In this document: positions 1 through 13,400 of the stretch, in pieces
Layout of the letters: every line of letters starts with the position of its first letter
Numbering within the stretch: the stretch's first letter is position 1
Program-made: the position numbers and the translations under genes
Notes under the pieces: model-generated
Told to the model about the DNA's origin: nothing
What the model saw: only the letters and a program-made list of their open reading frames with translations
Database searches by the model: none
Source: Syngnathus acus
Taxonomy: Eukaryota > Chordata > Actinopteri > Syngnathiformes > Syngnathidae
NCBI RefSeq assembly: GCF_901709675.1
Contig: NC_051104.1
Coordinates: 2,357,001-2,421,000, forward strand
DNA: 64,000 nucleotides
Direction: 5' to 3'

Positions 1-1125
1 CACCAGGGGTGGCCGCTGGCGGGATTACAGCGGATGAAATAGTGCGGACAAAGTCATCTGAGGACGGAATTAGAAGGTACGCAAATCTCTTTTGTGCCGC
101 AGGGAGGCCAAAATAACAAGCAAGTTTTCATAGACCACAACAAACGTGAACTGAATTCCATTGATGATAACAAAATTGAGACACGGTTTGAGCTATCGGG
201 CAAGTCCAAAGAAGTCCTTTGGATTTAGTAGAATTTCAAATTGTATTGGATGAAGGGGCTTTCAACTTGAGGTCCCGCCGGATTCAGTTTGAATCTATTT
301 TTAGTCATTTTATAGCCTATAAATTACTTCCAGCACCACAAAATAACTTGTTCTTGACTTTCCCAAATTGTCTCCGTGCCAGTCACAATGTTGATTAAAA
401 CGCAGTGATCTCTCAAGAGCCAAATTTGATTTCTCTCCTTCTGACAAGTCTTTGATGCATTTCGTCAACAAGTAAATACTCTTAATAATTCAAAAGGCTC
501 GCTGTGCACAGAAGACCCGATAGAGTCGTCTCAAGAATGACAAATTCCCTCTGCGACTTCAAAACACGCGGTGGGGGGAGTTTTCTCTCTCTCCGCTAAG
601 TAGGTCTGATGTGGTGAAAAATGCATGCTCGGGTTATTATGAAGTGCTCCGCCACTCGCATCCGAGGAGCAATATTGCACGATTAAGTCCTCTAATGGCA
701 GCCTTTAAAGAGCAAAGCCATTATTTCGTATACACTCTCCTCTTTTCAAACCAGTCCCGGTACGCTCGCTTCTTTTCACCGGCGGGGCAATCACGTTCTA
801 AGCGGCAGCCGGTCTGCATCCGCCGTTCCTCTTTTGGCCGGCGGCGATCTGATTGCGCCGCCAGCCCCGATAAGAGACTCGTGAGCCGAGAGCTCCGATT
901 GCACCGGCGTGACGCTCGCTACGGGTCAGGATGAATAACCGCAATTGTTATGGCCAGGCCGTCTGCCCGTGAGACGCAATGATAAGCTCCGCCGCCTTTT
1001 TGTCTGGCTCGTCTCAATCTGAAAGAACGCAATTAAAAACTGAAGGCAGAACTGAACACAGGAATTTGCCGGTGCCAAAGATTTGGGACTCACCGAGCAA
1101 ATCTGCTAATTTGATTCAAATCTAG
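1..1125. other. Non-coding stretch, no gene seen
   Basis: This is mixed-composition intergenic DNA. The open frames in it, such as one of 107 codons at 611-934, show no recognisable domain and have no splice context. I see no RNA gene or clear repeat here. Confidence 0.5.
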
Positions 1126-1129
1126 TTTT

Positions 1130-1690
1130 TGAGACAGATAAGCTCTGAGGGTGGAATTTTCAAAATGTTGGACCCGCATGCATTCGCCTGGAAATGGCTA
1201 AAATGGCCACTTGAGACCAACACGGCAGGCACCCTGTATCTTTCCTGTAATGGCTTCTTGAGACATTTTTTGTGGGGCTTCTTTTGATGGAAAATACTTT
1301 TTTTTTTCACGTCGCCAAGGGCAACTGTCTTAGGGGTCTACATTTTCTTTAAATAGCCTCTGCAAGAGCTCAAATTGACTGAACAAATAGCAGACTACCC
1401 GTGTCTTATCATGCAGGCCTTCTTGAGATATTTTCAGTGCATATACTCATGATGGATAAGTTTGTCTCCATTTCATGTTCCCAAGTCAAACAGACTTCGG
1501 GAGCTAAATTGTCCTCCAAAATTTGAACCACCTGAAATTCGTCAAATTGACCGCGAAATGGCCACTTCAGACCAAATTGGCAGACTTTTTGGATCTTCTC
1601 AGGCATGATGGCTCCCTGGGAATTTTTTTGCCGACTTATAATTTACACACCTACCAAATTTCAGGTTGCAGAGATAAACTGGACTGAAGG
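1130..1690. repeat. Degenerate interspersed repeat, two to three diverged internal copies
   Basis: The phrase AAATGGCCACTT followed by GAGACCAA or CAGACCAA occurs at about 1200 and 1555. The phrase CTTCTTGAGA followed by a T-rich run occurs at about 1252 and 1420. In each case a similar downstream text follows, including GATGGA. This points to an old repeat with internal copies about 165-195 bp apart. Related text is present at 6650-6760 and 57390-57560, so it is a dispersed family. The class (transposon or satellite-derived) is not recognisable from sequence alone, and no intact coding frame is visible. Confidence 0.55.
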
Positions 1691-4600
1691 ACTAATTAAT
1701 TATTTTTTAAATTCCATTTTTTTGGAAAGCCCTCAAACTGTTGATTTTGGGTCAAAGAACTTTAAAAACAAAGTATTTTCCAGAAAATGAAAGGCACCAT
1801 CGGACACCGGAATAATGAAGTTCAGCTTTTGTTCGTTTGTTGACTCCAGACGCGATGACGACGTCTGATCCCAGCACGACCGGAGCTTCCCCCGGGCTTG
1901 CGATCGAGCTAATTGGCGGAGCTCCCGCTTGCACAGCTATCATTTAGAGGCTTTGTATTCGCCTCAGGCCAAAGCTTTTAATGGCATGTGCAGAATTTGC
2001 AAACACATCAGGCTCAAATGCTAAACGTACATAATCCAGTCCAATCAAGGTTCAAACCGTAACATTTTGGAACAAATTCTGCATTGGCTCAGTCGTCAGC
2101 ATTCAAAACCGGCCATGTTTCGCTCTTATCTTTGGCACCAAATCCCGAGACGCCAAAGAGAAATGTGCTGTCGCGGGACATGGGAAAGGTTATGAATATG
2201 ATTACGCTCCTCCGCAGGCTTACAAAGAAGTTGCTACCGTCACGCTGGCGAATAAGTCCGATCCGCTCCCCGCGCACTTTGTACTCACCACAACGAGGCC
2301 ATGCAGCTCTGGCCACTTGCAACACTGCAGATAATCAGATAGGCGAAAGCTTCACAATGGGAGGCGAAGCAGGGATTAGGCCGCTCGCCGCCGAAAACAG
2401 AAGAAACTCTCGTGGCCTTTCATAACCGGGACGGGGGAAGAAATCATACAGGGTCATTTCGCTTATCAACACTTCCCCTTTTCATTTCCTGACCTCTTTG
2501 TTCTCGCCGGTACAAAACATGGCTGAATGGGCTTCGTGTCATTCATAATTTTAGCACGCACAACATGCTAATAATACTGAGAGGAGTTCTGTTTCCATTA
2601 TTGTCATTGGGAAGGATTTGTTTTGTAAAGTTTGCTAGTGTTGTTGTCAACAGCAAAGGCGTCGTCTTCCTCAAGCCGTGTTGCAGTCAATCAAGTTTGA
2701 AAACAACAGGAGGAGCACAAAGGCGGCGATTCTCAAAGACGTCCTGCCGACGTGTTGGCTGAGAATGTCATTTTGTTCGTGGTGGGCGTCCTATTAATAT
2801 GTATCACACCGCAGTAATATCGCCGGTGAGCTCTCTGCCGACTTGTAATGAGGAAAGCACACAAAAGCAACCAGACGACATATTTGCCGGGGAAGATAAT
2901 TCTCGTCCGGTTACAAAGTCACGACCGAGACACCCCTTTCTTTCATTTTTTTTGCTTTTCCCAATCGCTTCATCCTCCTCGAGCACGCCTTCTGTCCTTC
3001 AAAGGCATTCTGTCACAGTGCCGTAATTGCACCGTGGCGCCACTCATTCCTATTCCCCGTCAATCACCCCCACGAAGGTGGCGACTAATGTGTCTCAAAG
3101 CAATTCAACATAATGTGGGTCGACGTATGCTAAGCAGTTTAATGTCATTGAATAAATTAAAAAAGACATTATCAGCGACAAAGCAAAACGCTTCGGTATC
3201 AGTAGTACAAGCGTTCATCATAAATTGCTCCGAAATATGCATATTGATCACGGGTGCTAGCCTCGTTAGCTTAGCTGGCGCTTAACCTGAGCTTTTTTTT
3301 TTTAAGCTGACTAGCTAAAAACAGGATTTTACTGACGATTCGTTGGATGTTCTTTTCGTAGAACAGTGTCGATGTCCGTGTTATCTGGAACATAGCGGCG
3401 AAGCGCTCGCTTTCATGCAGCGCTGCTTAAATCGAGCAGCTCCTTCACAGCCTTGAAGGAGGTCACCCCTCACAAGTGCGGGCGAAAGATAACAGCGTCA
3501 GTGATGAAGAGTACGCACAATAGTCGCGACCAAGACGTAGTGGCCATTAGGTCTCGCGGGTTCACACACGAGCTCCTCTGTTGAATCTATTCACGCCGCT
3601 GATGCGTACGATCGACTTGCCGGCTTCGTCCGCGCCAGCATCTTTCAGGCTGGGAGAGCCTTTTTGTTCTTATCAAAAGCCAACAGAGAGAGGGAGGGAA
3701 AAATTGGCCGCGATGAAATCTCGCTCTAGCACAATGCGGTGAAAAAATAAATTTACCAAAGAAGGGGGGGGAAAAAATACAATAAATCAGGAGACTCAAT
3801 TAGATTTATCTGCAGCAGAGTTGACAACCAAAATTTTAAAATGGTCACAAATCAAATAATCCTTTAGAAGTTGGAAAATAGAACACCTGCTCACCTGCGC
3901 AACTTTGATAATCTAATCTAATTAATTGGACTAATCATGTGTATTGCAGCCTATCATAGCATCGATAGCGCTAGCACAAGTGCAGGTTAGCTAGCTAACA
4001 ACAGTGTGGCGGACGTAACCGGCGAATTACATCCACACGCCAAGCCAAAGTAAAAAAGAAAGAAGGTGTTTGTAAAAGTGCTGACTACCTGTAGCATCCT
4101 TGCGGCAAATGCAATCAAATGATTATAAACGACTCCGCCGTTGGACGTCAAGCGGGTAAGCGCTATCTTGACAAGATGAGTAAAAGCGCCACCACCTGCC
4201 CCATTAATCTCAATCAACTCCCACGTGTTGTTGTCAAAACGCGTCTTCCCTCCGAATATTTGTATTACTGTTGATGCGACTGCGGTGTGGAATTTTGGAA
4301 CACAAACTTGGCAGTTCCAAAATTATTAGACACAAAGGAGCAGCAAACTTCTCAGAGGCATATTTAGTTCGAGGCCCTCTGACAATCAAATGTTGTCGCT
4401 TGAGTCACCTTCTTCTTCCTCGTGAATTTCCAAGGATTTTCTTTCAACTTGTATAACAAAACACGTCAATTCTACGAAGGTAAAATTCCCAGAACGCTCG
4501 GCTTGTTGAAAAGAATCCAATTTAAACAAGAGCATGAGCCAGGCAAGCTTCGCCCGTCTTTCAACTCCTTCGCCGTCCTCTGTCTTGACCTTCACTACCG

Positions 4601-7600
4601 CTGCAATCTGCGTGCTCGCTGTAAATCAGAGTTGCATCGCTTTTCCAAAATAAACCAATAAATGACAAAGGAAATAGACAATTAAAAAAAATGAGCGGGG
4701 CCATAGAACCAATCGAATTTATGACTTGAGGCTTGTCATCGTGGAAGTCAATATGATGCACTTACGTAGCCCACCCTCCACGTCCGTATTTTTTTTCCCT
4801 ACCGTTGACACGCCGCAATCTTTTTGCACAGGTGTTAGCTTCCCTTTCCAACTCTCCGTCCGTGGCCGGTTGGCGCGGCGCCAGGCCCCGCCCTCGGCGT
4901 CGCGCCCACCATTCGCAACGTTTGGGGGAAATGGGTTAATGGACCCGTCACCCATCTACACGCAGCTCCGTGATTAATCAGACGGCGGGAGTGCTCTCGA
5001 ACCGTTTAGCGGGCTGGCGTCTCCTGCCAGATGGCGTCGACAGAATGTGGCGAGCGCATCCAAATTAAAGGTAGTCTTAAGAGGAAGCCGGATGACGATG
5101 GAGGAATAAACCCGCCACGATGAGAAACGCTGGTTTTGTTGTCACGCTGTTTTTTGTGGCAAGCGTGATGTTCAATTCGCAGTGTGCCAAATTTCTTGAC
5201 AATGGAAAAGGATGTCCTTGGCGGATGTCATCATCTGCTTGACAAGCAGTCAGCCAGGGTTCGCTTCACCACCATTATGCATCTTTATAGCGTAAGATTT
5301 TTCCCCAACCTAATAATTTCTTGGAGGTTGTGCCCGAATCAAACGGCAACAAATGCGGGTTTGGGGAAAACCAAGGCCAGTGGCCGTGCAAAACTTTGTC
5401 CCTTCATGTGGGTGCCATTTTGTTTTGACTGCGCAATCAGTCACCAAGCAGTTCAAAGTCAAGCGGCTTGTCCCGCTTGTCGTGTTTTTTCCGGCGTTGG
5501 GAACGCGCCTCCGCTCGGATCGTCTTTGTTCTGACAGTCGCAGATGATGCAAGCGGCGCCGAATCTCCAGGATGAAAGCACGGCGGCGGATGCTCGAGTC
5601 GCCTCGTCTGGAGTGGGAAGCTCAAAGTCGACGCCGGTGAAGGGGGCGCTAATGAGCTCGCCGAGTGGTCCTCCAGAGGCGAGCGCCGAGGACAATTAGC
5701 GAAGCGCCCACTCGCCGCTTCCTCAAGAGGAAGGGTTGCCGTTCTTCTCATCTTGTTTGCGGTCAGATGACGTGATGACCAGAATCGAATGAAGACGTTC
5801 ATCTGTTGATGCCTCATTTCTGGCTTTGACCTCCAGTCAACTCACAGTGAGCTTTTTTCCCTTCGTGAGGCGCGGTTTTAAGCTACTGACTAAATTAGCC
5901 GCAAAGAAAAAAAAAAGAACCGTCCCATTGCGTCCCTGAACGGACATGAAAAATAAAAGAGGTACAACACCCCCGCGTAGAGGAAGGCTTTCAACCCTTC
6001 GCTCTGCCTGCCACTTGAATATTTCATGGCCGCTTCGACTTATTTGAGTGGGAATAATTGATCTGGAAGGAGAGTTGCCACGCACAAAAACAACCTCCAT
6101 AGACCTGACCTGTGGTCTTCATTTGCTTCATAACGTGTTCTGCCAAAAAGGCTCGTTCAAGGTGTGCAAATCCTGTCGTCAGGGGCAACAATCGAAACGC
6201 AGTTTATTTTGGGGCCCTCATCTACGGTATTGCAACATAGCGTGAAAATAAACGGCTGCAATTGGACTTGTGTTTCCAGCCGGGTGTAAAAATTGATTCT
6301 TTCTGCGGCGGTTGAAAGAATTCAAAGAAAGGCCTCCTCGGTCGGGCTTAACGATTAGCGGCGTAACGAGAACCTCTATAAAGCTTTTACGGCCAAATCC
6401 AATGACCCCGCAAAGTGGGGCAGAAACGGCTACAATGAGCACCAAAGCCAAACATTTGTACTCGGGCTCAAGAGCAATCAAACACTTGAGCTCCCTGGAA
6501 AGTTCCAAAGCCGCGGTATATATACCTACTTGAGCAGAATGCATGAACGAGTCACAAACTCCGCAGGAAGTCGTTTCCAGAGCTTGGACCAGGAAAGAAA
6601 AATAGAATGTGTCCTTTTATCCACTTGTTGACACTTTGGTGCAGGTTTTGGCATGACAGACAAGCCTACCAAAATTGAAGCTGTCAAAGTGACTCTAAGA
6701 TGGCCGCTGAAAAATGTCATCTGTCTTATTAGACATGGATTCTTCACACTTTTAGCTCATAGCTTTTTTTTTTTTTAAACATTCTTGCAAACTGTGGGAG
6801 GTTCTGAGGATGTCAAAGCCCCCCAGATGTCCCCTTATCTGCTCTTGTGTGTGCCTGATAGCAGGCAGCACCTCCAGCCAATAGCGGGCCATGCGTGAGA
6901 AAGTCAAAAGGCCATTTTGTTTTCCCCCCCAAAGCGACATTTGAAATCCCATCTTGCCGATTAGAGCCGATGGATTAAGCCAATCATTTTGCCTCGGGCG
7001 AGGCGGCGTCGAGCCCCAGAGGATCAATGAACTTCATCAGGAAGCCAGTTAAGCCGAAAAACAATTGTTGGATGCGCGTGATGGATGGGCCGCGCTGGTC
7101 GGCCACCAATCTGGGTGATATTGGAGACGGGGGATGGAATTAGAGCGCCGGTCGTGGATCGATTCCGCCGCCTTGCTCACCGCGCCCGACTTGTTGAAAT
7201 GAATAGTCGGACACGGCGCCCAAACGCCATCTCGGGCATTACGGCTGCATAGTTTTACACCTCCCCTCGTGGCCCGCCGCCATCAAAGTGAACGATTGTA
7301 ACCCGATCAAGTGGATCTCGCTTCAATGGAGGCTCGCGAAGGTGCCATCAAGCCACACCGGCGATTCTGTTCTCTGTGTCTAACAGCACGTCCGTGGAAA
7401 GCAATAAAAATAGACGTCCGCAACGTGTCACCTTACATCGGGCCGCAGCCGGGCCGATCTATTGGCTTGCCTCGGACGTAGAAAATGCTGACATGTGCGT
7501 TTCCCCCCCCCCGGCATCTATTCATGCTTGCGTTCCGTTCCACCTCTGTTGCCCCCCGCATGGAATCGAATCCGGCCTGAGTGGATCCCCGCGTCTTCTC

Positions 7601-9440
7601 TCAGCGTGTGCTGCTCATCCAAGAGGAAAAAAATCCATCCGCTTTGAAGGTCACCAGCTCCAGAACGGAGGCCGGCGCGCTGACCCGCAAACGTGACGGA
7701 TCTGTGCGTTCGGCCTTTCTCGCAGCGCTAAAAAAAAGACTGGATTCATATTGGAGCGATGCACTCAGGAAGAAAAGCTGGAAGGTTCCGGAAGAAGGCA
7801 ACAGATTGCAACCTCGCCAGTGAGCCGTGCACGGACGCATGTCGACTGCAGCTGAGCCTTCAGGCCCCATCGGCCGATCTCCGGCTTGGATGCGAACGTG
7901 TGTTTGTGTGTGCGGTTGCTTCAGTGGTGCGCAGCCTGGCAGGGATGCACGGCTCAACAACTGGCAGCGTGTGGAGCCAACTGTGAGCGTGCACTCGCTG
8001 ATAAGCATCCACAGGAAACGCTGGCGACCGAGCGGCATTTTGGCTGAAGGTCCGGCGTCTCCATCGCAGCCATTCGAGCTCCATTTTTATTGCTTACATT
8101 GCACACAAATGTGAGGCTGTGCAAATGGGCTGTCTTGAAGCCACCTGTCACTGTTCTATTTTTGTTTCACCTTGCTAGCATTGGCGTTTCAGGCGAGTTC
8201 AGCTAAGCTAGCCTGTGAAGAATTTTCTAAGAGATGCTAACTGCACAAGCCCTCAAAGAACACGAAGGAACCAGCGGTAGGACAAGCAAGGCTAGCATGT
8301 CAACTTAAGTTCTTACCTGTTCAATTATTCCACATGGAGCTTGACATTTTGACCGCGAGGCGAGCGGCGGTCCGGCGAGTACCCCGAGGGGGGCCAGAGT
8401 GATAAATGATGGATGGCGGCAAAAAGCCGAGCTAGAGGTAAAAGGTGGAGATGAATCAAAGACTTCAGCCCGACCAAAGCGGCTAACGGCAGGCAGGCTC
8501 TGATCTCGGATTGTTCAAGAATTTTTCCTCCCAAATTTACGTTATTATTCATGGGCCTGACTCAGATATAAAATTTGGATAAAAGTATGAACAGGTGCGG
8601 CTTAAAGAGCGTCCCGTCCCCTCTTCTCGGAAAGATTCTGGCCTCTTCATCGAGAGAAAATCAGAATTGTTAGCTTAGCGTTTGAAAAATCAATGACAAC
8701 GGGGGAACTCAGCTGGCAATGATCACGTTAACAGCCCAAACAGCATGAAAGACACGCGGTGAATAAAAGAACGACGACCGCAATCTGGAAAACACAACAA
8801 TTCCCATCGCGGTCTTTTGAAGAAGAGTCGCCGTGTCGTTGAACGTTAGGCATCGCATCAGCGCACAACAATCTTTTTAAGTGTCGCCCAAAGGCTTGGC
8901 GCTCTAGGAGCTTTGTCGCGCTCAACGGGGATTCCTGGTGGCGCTAAAAAGCACGCCGAAAAGTGTCACACACACACACGTGCAAAGAAACACGAGCGCA
9001 AAATGGAGGTGGAGCCGAGCCAAGCTCCCACCGAGCCCATCTGATCCGTGAGCCTTTAAACACGGCAATTACCGCCGCCCTCGCCGCCCGTTGTCTGGGC
9101 CTGACAGCAATTTCGTTTTTATTTTTTAGCAAATCAGCAGCAGGGACCGCACCGCGCCGGCTCTGAGAGCTTTCCGGGGATGGCTTGGAGTGTCGATCTC
9201 CCGTAGTGTTGAGGAAAATGAGAGCGGAAGGCGCACCGGGCTTATGCCAACATCTCATCAGCCTTGCACAAAGTTGCGTTCAAACGCTCTTGTCAGCCTT
9301 AATGACTGACTCGGTGGTTGTGTTGCATTCAATCGTTTGTTCGGAGAAAAAAAAAAGCGTGGAGGACAACATGGCAGCAGTGACCTCCAGTCAATCATCG
9401 TGACATTGACAAATGTGTGTGTGGGGGGCAATCAGGGACA
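1691..9440. other. Intergenic DNA upstream of dsel, no gene seen
   Basis: No exon with protein-family similarity was recognised on either strand. The longest open frames, about 145 codons at 2848-3285 and 7601-8038, are in low-information sequence and look like chance. The stretch holds short homopolymer runs, a (CA)n tract near 8965-8979 and the small repeat copy at 6650-6760. Regulatory elements for dsel may be present but cannot be identified without comparison to other fish. Confidence 0.5.
6650..6765. repeat. Second copy of the AAATGGCC-type dispersed repeat
   Basis: The segment contains GATGGCCGCTGAAAAATG followed by TTAGACATGGATTCTTCAC. This matches the order of motifs (ATGGCC..., then ACATGG/ATGG...CTTCTT) in the copies at 1130-1690 and 57390-57560. 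It is short and diverged, and the boundaries are approximate. Confidence 0.35.
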
Positions 9441-9448
9441 GTCCAGGT
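9441..9448. repeat. 8-bp target-site duplication, left copy
   Basis: GTCCAGGT directly precedes the CAGGGGTCGGGAA terminus of the hAT element. It is identical to bases 10405-10412, which directly follow the other terminus. An exact 8-bp duplication is the signature of hAT-superfamily insertion. Confidence 0.9.
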
Positions 9449-10404
9449 CAGGGGTCGGGAACCTTTTTGGCGGACAGAGCCATAAATGCCCATTTTTTAA
9501 AAATAATTTTCTGTGAGAGCCATACCATTTAAAAAAAAAACGATAGGCTAAATACAATTAAATGCATGTATCTTAATTAATGTTTTGAGTGTACTAATGT
9601 ATTCTTTTTAATAACGTTTTTATATTGAAGCCTTGAAAAAAAACCTCACCATTAATGAGAGTTCTGGGGCTGCATCGTTTTGTTGATGGCTTTGTAGTCC
9701 AGTTGATATGCGGTGAGGTTGAGCTTCATGCAGGCGTTGAGGTTCTCATCAGTCTTCATGGCCTGATCGTGAACAGTTCTTGCTGACAGAGGCATGTCTT
9801 TTATCCGTTTGAGTATCTTTTCTTTATCCGTAAAGTCGTCAAAAAGTTTATTAGCCACATCAAGCATAAATGTTGAAATACTCGCCATCACTGAATGGCT
9901 TTCCGTTCCTCACAATTGCTAATGCACCAGCAAAACTAGCTGAATTAAAGTCACCTTGTCTGGTCCATACACGGAGTTGCTGTTGACTAGCTTGGACCTT
10001 CCTCTGGAGCTCTTCACACGCTTTCTTTCTGCTGTCCCCGTGGATTTCAGCTGTAGAAAACAGATGGGATGGATTGCAAACGTGATCATATTTTATATTT
10101 AGAAAGCTAATTTAACATTTTGGTTTCAGTAGATCTATTTTTTACTTTGATAATATAACAAAATTATTTATGACTTCAATTGTGTAAACAAATGTCAGAT
10201 TTGTTCGCGAGCCAGACAATCACCAAAAGAGCCATATCTGGCTTGTGAGCAATAGCTTCTTCCTTCTCCTTTTTTGAACATGTTGATTTATGTGCTTTAT
10301 TGGCATAACATGAAATTATGTGAAAATGTGAAAAAAATGATTTTGTGTTTGGTCGATCTTATGGTCAAAAATAAATTTCACTTCACTTCACTTCCCGACC
10401 CCTG
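9449..10404 (-). mobile_element. hAT-superfamily DNA transposon, internally deleted, 956 bp
   Basis: The element begins CAGGGGTCGGGAACC and ends with the inverted terminus TTCCCGACCCCTG. It is flanked by identical 8-bp duplications (GTCCAGGT). Sub-terminal text about "agagccataaa"/"agccatatctggctt" is typical of vertebrate Charlie-like hAT elements. The interior carries broken transposase sequence on the minus strand, so the element is a non-autonomous deletion derivative of a coding transposon. The perfect duplication means the insertion is not very old. It lies about 4.4 kb upstream of the dsel start codon. Confidence 0.92.
9652..10060 (-). pseudogene. Broken hAT transposase fragment
   Basis: Read on the minus strand, about 9893-10045 encodes a stretch including KACEELQRKV, then FNSASFAGALAIV and NGKPFSDGEY. 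This resembles the N-terminal half of Charlie/GTF2IRD2/ZBED-type hAT transposases. The frame then shifts and continues at 9891 with FMLDVANKLFDDF and MPLSARTVHDQA, both characteristic of that family. It joins straight to TDENLNACMK and a stop at 9652, which looks like the transposase C-terminus. The catalytic core between them is missing. One frameshift and the internal deletion make it non-functional. The family assignment rests on remembered motifs, not on a search. Confidence 0.75.
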
Positions 10405-10412
10405 GTCCAGGT
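10405..10412. repeat. 8-bp target-site duplication, right copy
   Basis: GTCCAGGT is identical to 9441-9448 and directly abuts the terminal CCCCTG of the hAT element. Confidence 0.9.
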
Positions 10413-13400
10413 TAACATTTTTTCTGCTGTATCTTGTTATTCCAAATGGATTCTTATTTTAGATATTTTCATTATAGTTGAAATATTTTCTGAGTCTACT
10501 TCATTGCATTAATGTTTTCCTTTTTTTTTCCATTGTAAAAATGAAAATCCTTCAGTAAAGGTCAATGTTTGAGCGTCAACGCCAACGACTCGACGCTGCT
10601 TCTCACCGATGGCGACGATCGGGACTTGAGGTAAGCAGACCTTAGCGTTGATCAAGACGGATGTGCTTTTGAATCGTTCATTTTCCCCCACGAGTGGGAA
10701 TTCGGTTCTTCCCATCCGGTCGACCGACGATTTGTTTGTACGCTCGAAAGGGCGTTGCGGCCGCCCCTAAGCTGCCCCTAATTGATGTCCATGAATCAAA
10801 TCCGCGGTAAGGATGAGCTTATCAGTCAGGGGGCGCGACCTCCACGCTGCCTCACGCCAAAGGAATAAGAAATGAGCGGTTTAGCTCAATGTGCGATATG
10901 CTAAAGGCGCCCGCCCACGTGCGCAAAACACAACAATGGCGGCTAATGGATGACAGGCGCGATCGATGCGAGTGACCCTCCCTCGCTTTCGGGACGGATA
11001 TTTGATGCCGACCATTAAAAGACGATCTTGTCGTCAAGGCTCATTCATGCAAGAGAACAATAACTCACGCGCAAAAGGAAATGTCCCAAATGGACTTCGC
11101 TGATTTTTGAAGCTGCTCATGAGAAAGACAAGACCAGTTCCTATTTCTGATGTTGACGACATCTACGCACGGCGCGGTTAGCGGTCGGGACAATGTTGTG
11201 TACTTTATCATTATCATAAAAAAAAAAGACATCTCTGTCATAGCAAGGACACTTCCTTGTGAACCAACTGGGTCGTCGCTGGTACAAAAAGAACAGAACG
11301 TCCTAGGAGAATAACGACACGGTTTTAGAACAAAACAACTCCAGACAAAAGTCATACTGTTTCAGTCAATCTTTTATTACAGAATTGAAATTATTACTTT
11401 CATTTCTTCTACGTTATTTGCTATAATGCTGGCCCAAACGAATGAGTCAGAATAATTGCCGTTAATAATATTTTCAGATGTCACCGTAAGGATTTTTCCC
11501 GTGCGGCTATAGTTAGCCCGAAACTTCGGAATGAATTAAAAATTAGGGGGGAGGGGGCGTCAGGGGATTTGATTTGAAGTCCCGGAAAGGCAATTGCACT
11601 TTCTGCCGAGGACAATCTGGCCCGCTCATAATTCCATTTTTTCCATCAAAGTGCGTTTTAATCTTGCCTGGGAATCCACTCAGTCGTCCTTATCGTTTAT
11701 TGGCTTCTCGCCCGAGCAAGTTGAAAACTCCACCACTGATGGATTCCCGTGAAAAGCAGAGCGCTTACTCTGCATAATGATTTGCTAATATTGCTAATCT
11801 TATTACGCGCCTCTTAAGCAACTCACGGCTTTTAGACTTTGGGAATAATTCTGCCTTTTGGCCGGTGGAGGTGAAAGCCAATCCGATCGTTAGCTTAATA
11901 GCGTCACCTTTAAACGATTTTGAACGCGACCGCCTTGCTATTCTACTCATAGCAAAGAATCGAGATGTACCGAGTCGCCCTCTGATAGCTTTTCTCGCCG
12001 TTGTTGTGCTGTGAACTGCAGGTGAACTTGTGCGCTTGTTTACGGCTTTTCAGGAAGCCCAAATAATCTCATGAATTTATGCAACGTGGCGTTTGTTGAA
12101 AGAATAATACAGACTGCCAAATGTCTGTGCTGATTGCTTCCTTTAGTTAATTTTATTTGTACTTGGTAAAGTGACACAGGAAGGTTTTGTTAGTCGTAAA
12201 TTGATTTGGACCAAATACTGTAAATGCGCCTAACTATTTTTTTTCCCAGCTGTTTTTTTTGCTGTTTTCTAGCCATAGCAGTTGGGCAATTTTTTTCCCC
12301 TCGTGAACCTGCATCTCTCTTCAAAATTCAAATGATCCTCCGGGATGCCAAATTTAGCTCTTTGAAATATTCATGCCGTGTTTCCCAGCTTGTCGGGTTT
12401 ACCTCAGAGAGAGGGTAGAGGAGTGCATGAAGGAGGGGGGGTTACAGGTTAGTGTTTCCAACAGACCCTTGCTGGTTAATTTTTCATGTGCTGAGCTGAA
12501 GGCAGTCGATCTTCCCACGGAGCCAAAACTTGCCCATTACCTTCATTAGCGATGCTAAATGTGAACCGGGGCGTAATTGCATCCTGCCCATCGATTAATT
12601 GACGGATTGACTGACAGGTGCCACTGGGCAGGAGGACATAAGCAAGTTATTTTTGTTTGCTACGTACCACAACAGGCTTTATACATATGACCAGATGATT
12701 TTTCCCCCCCCATGTACTCTGATTACAAATTAGTTTTGCAACGTAAAGATTCATGCTCAGGTGGCCTTCAGTGCAAATTGTTTTGTGCCCTGAATTCCCA
12801 TTTGTGCATTTCGGGGTGTGTTGAATCGAGGATCTCCTCAAGCAGGCTTTGTTTGCTAATCTCTAACTGACAAGACTTTGACGAGTGACAGGCAGGGCGT
12901 AGCCGTGAGCCTCAAAGCCGTCGCGATGCTTTACCGGCAACGTTGGCCCCAGGGCGAGATTGGAGACTCTTCCAGGGAGGGGGGGGGGCGTTCTCTGTGA
13001 GGCGCGTGAAGTGTTGGCGGTGGTCTTTCATGTCTCGCCCCCTTTGCACCCAGCGTGTCGTATTTTTAATAAGGGCAGCCGCTGTCCGCGCACGCTTCGA
13101 GCAGCACCCGCCAATCGTGTCCCCGGAGTCCACCAGCCTCTCTTCTCTCGTTAGCGCCGTCGGTCGCCAGGCAACCGTCACCCGCCGCAAGTAAAGTATG
13201 CGAGTCGAGCGACTGAGGCTAATCGAGGCGTACCGGTCGAACTCCGGCTCGCGAACCGTGACTGCACAGCGCCAACTTTAACTGGATTTGGTGCGCTGTC
13301 GACAACCAGTTGAAAAGTCCACCTCCAAAAAGTGCTTCCGGAACAGGATGCAGTGAATAATCGATCGTATTCGTCATGGTGAAGCAGCATGTGGCTCATT

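Noticed and set aside
2046-2060. tRNA B-box-like word GGTTCAAACC
   Set aside because: No A-box, cloverleaf arms or terminator at the right spacing.
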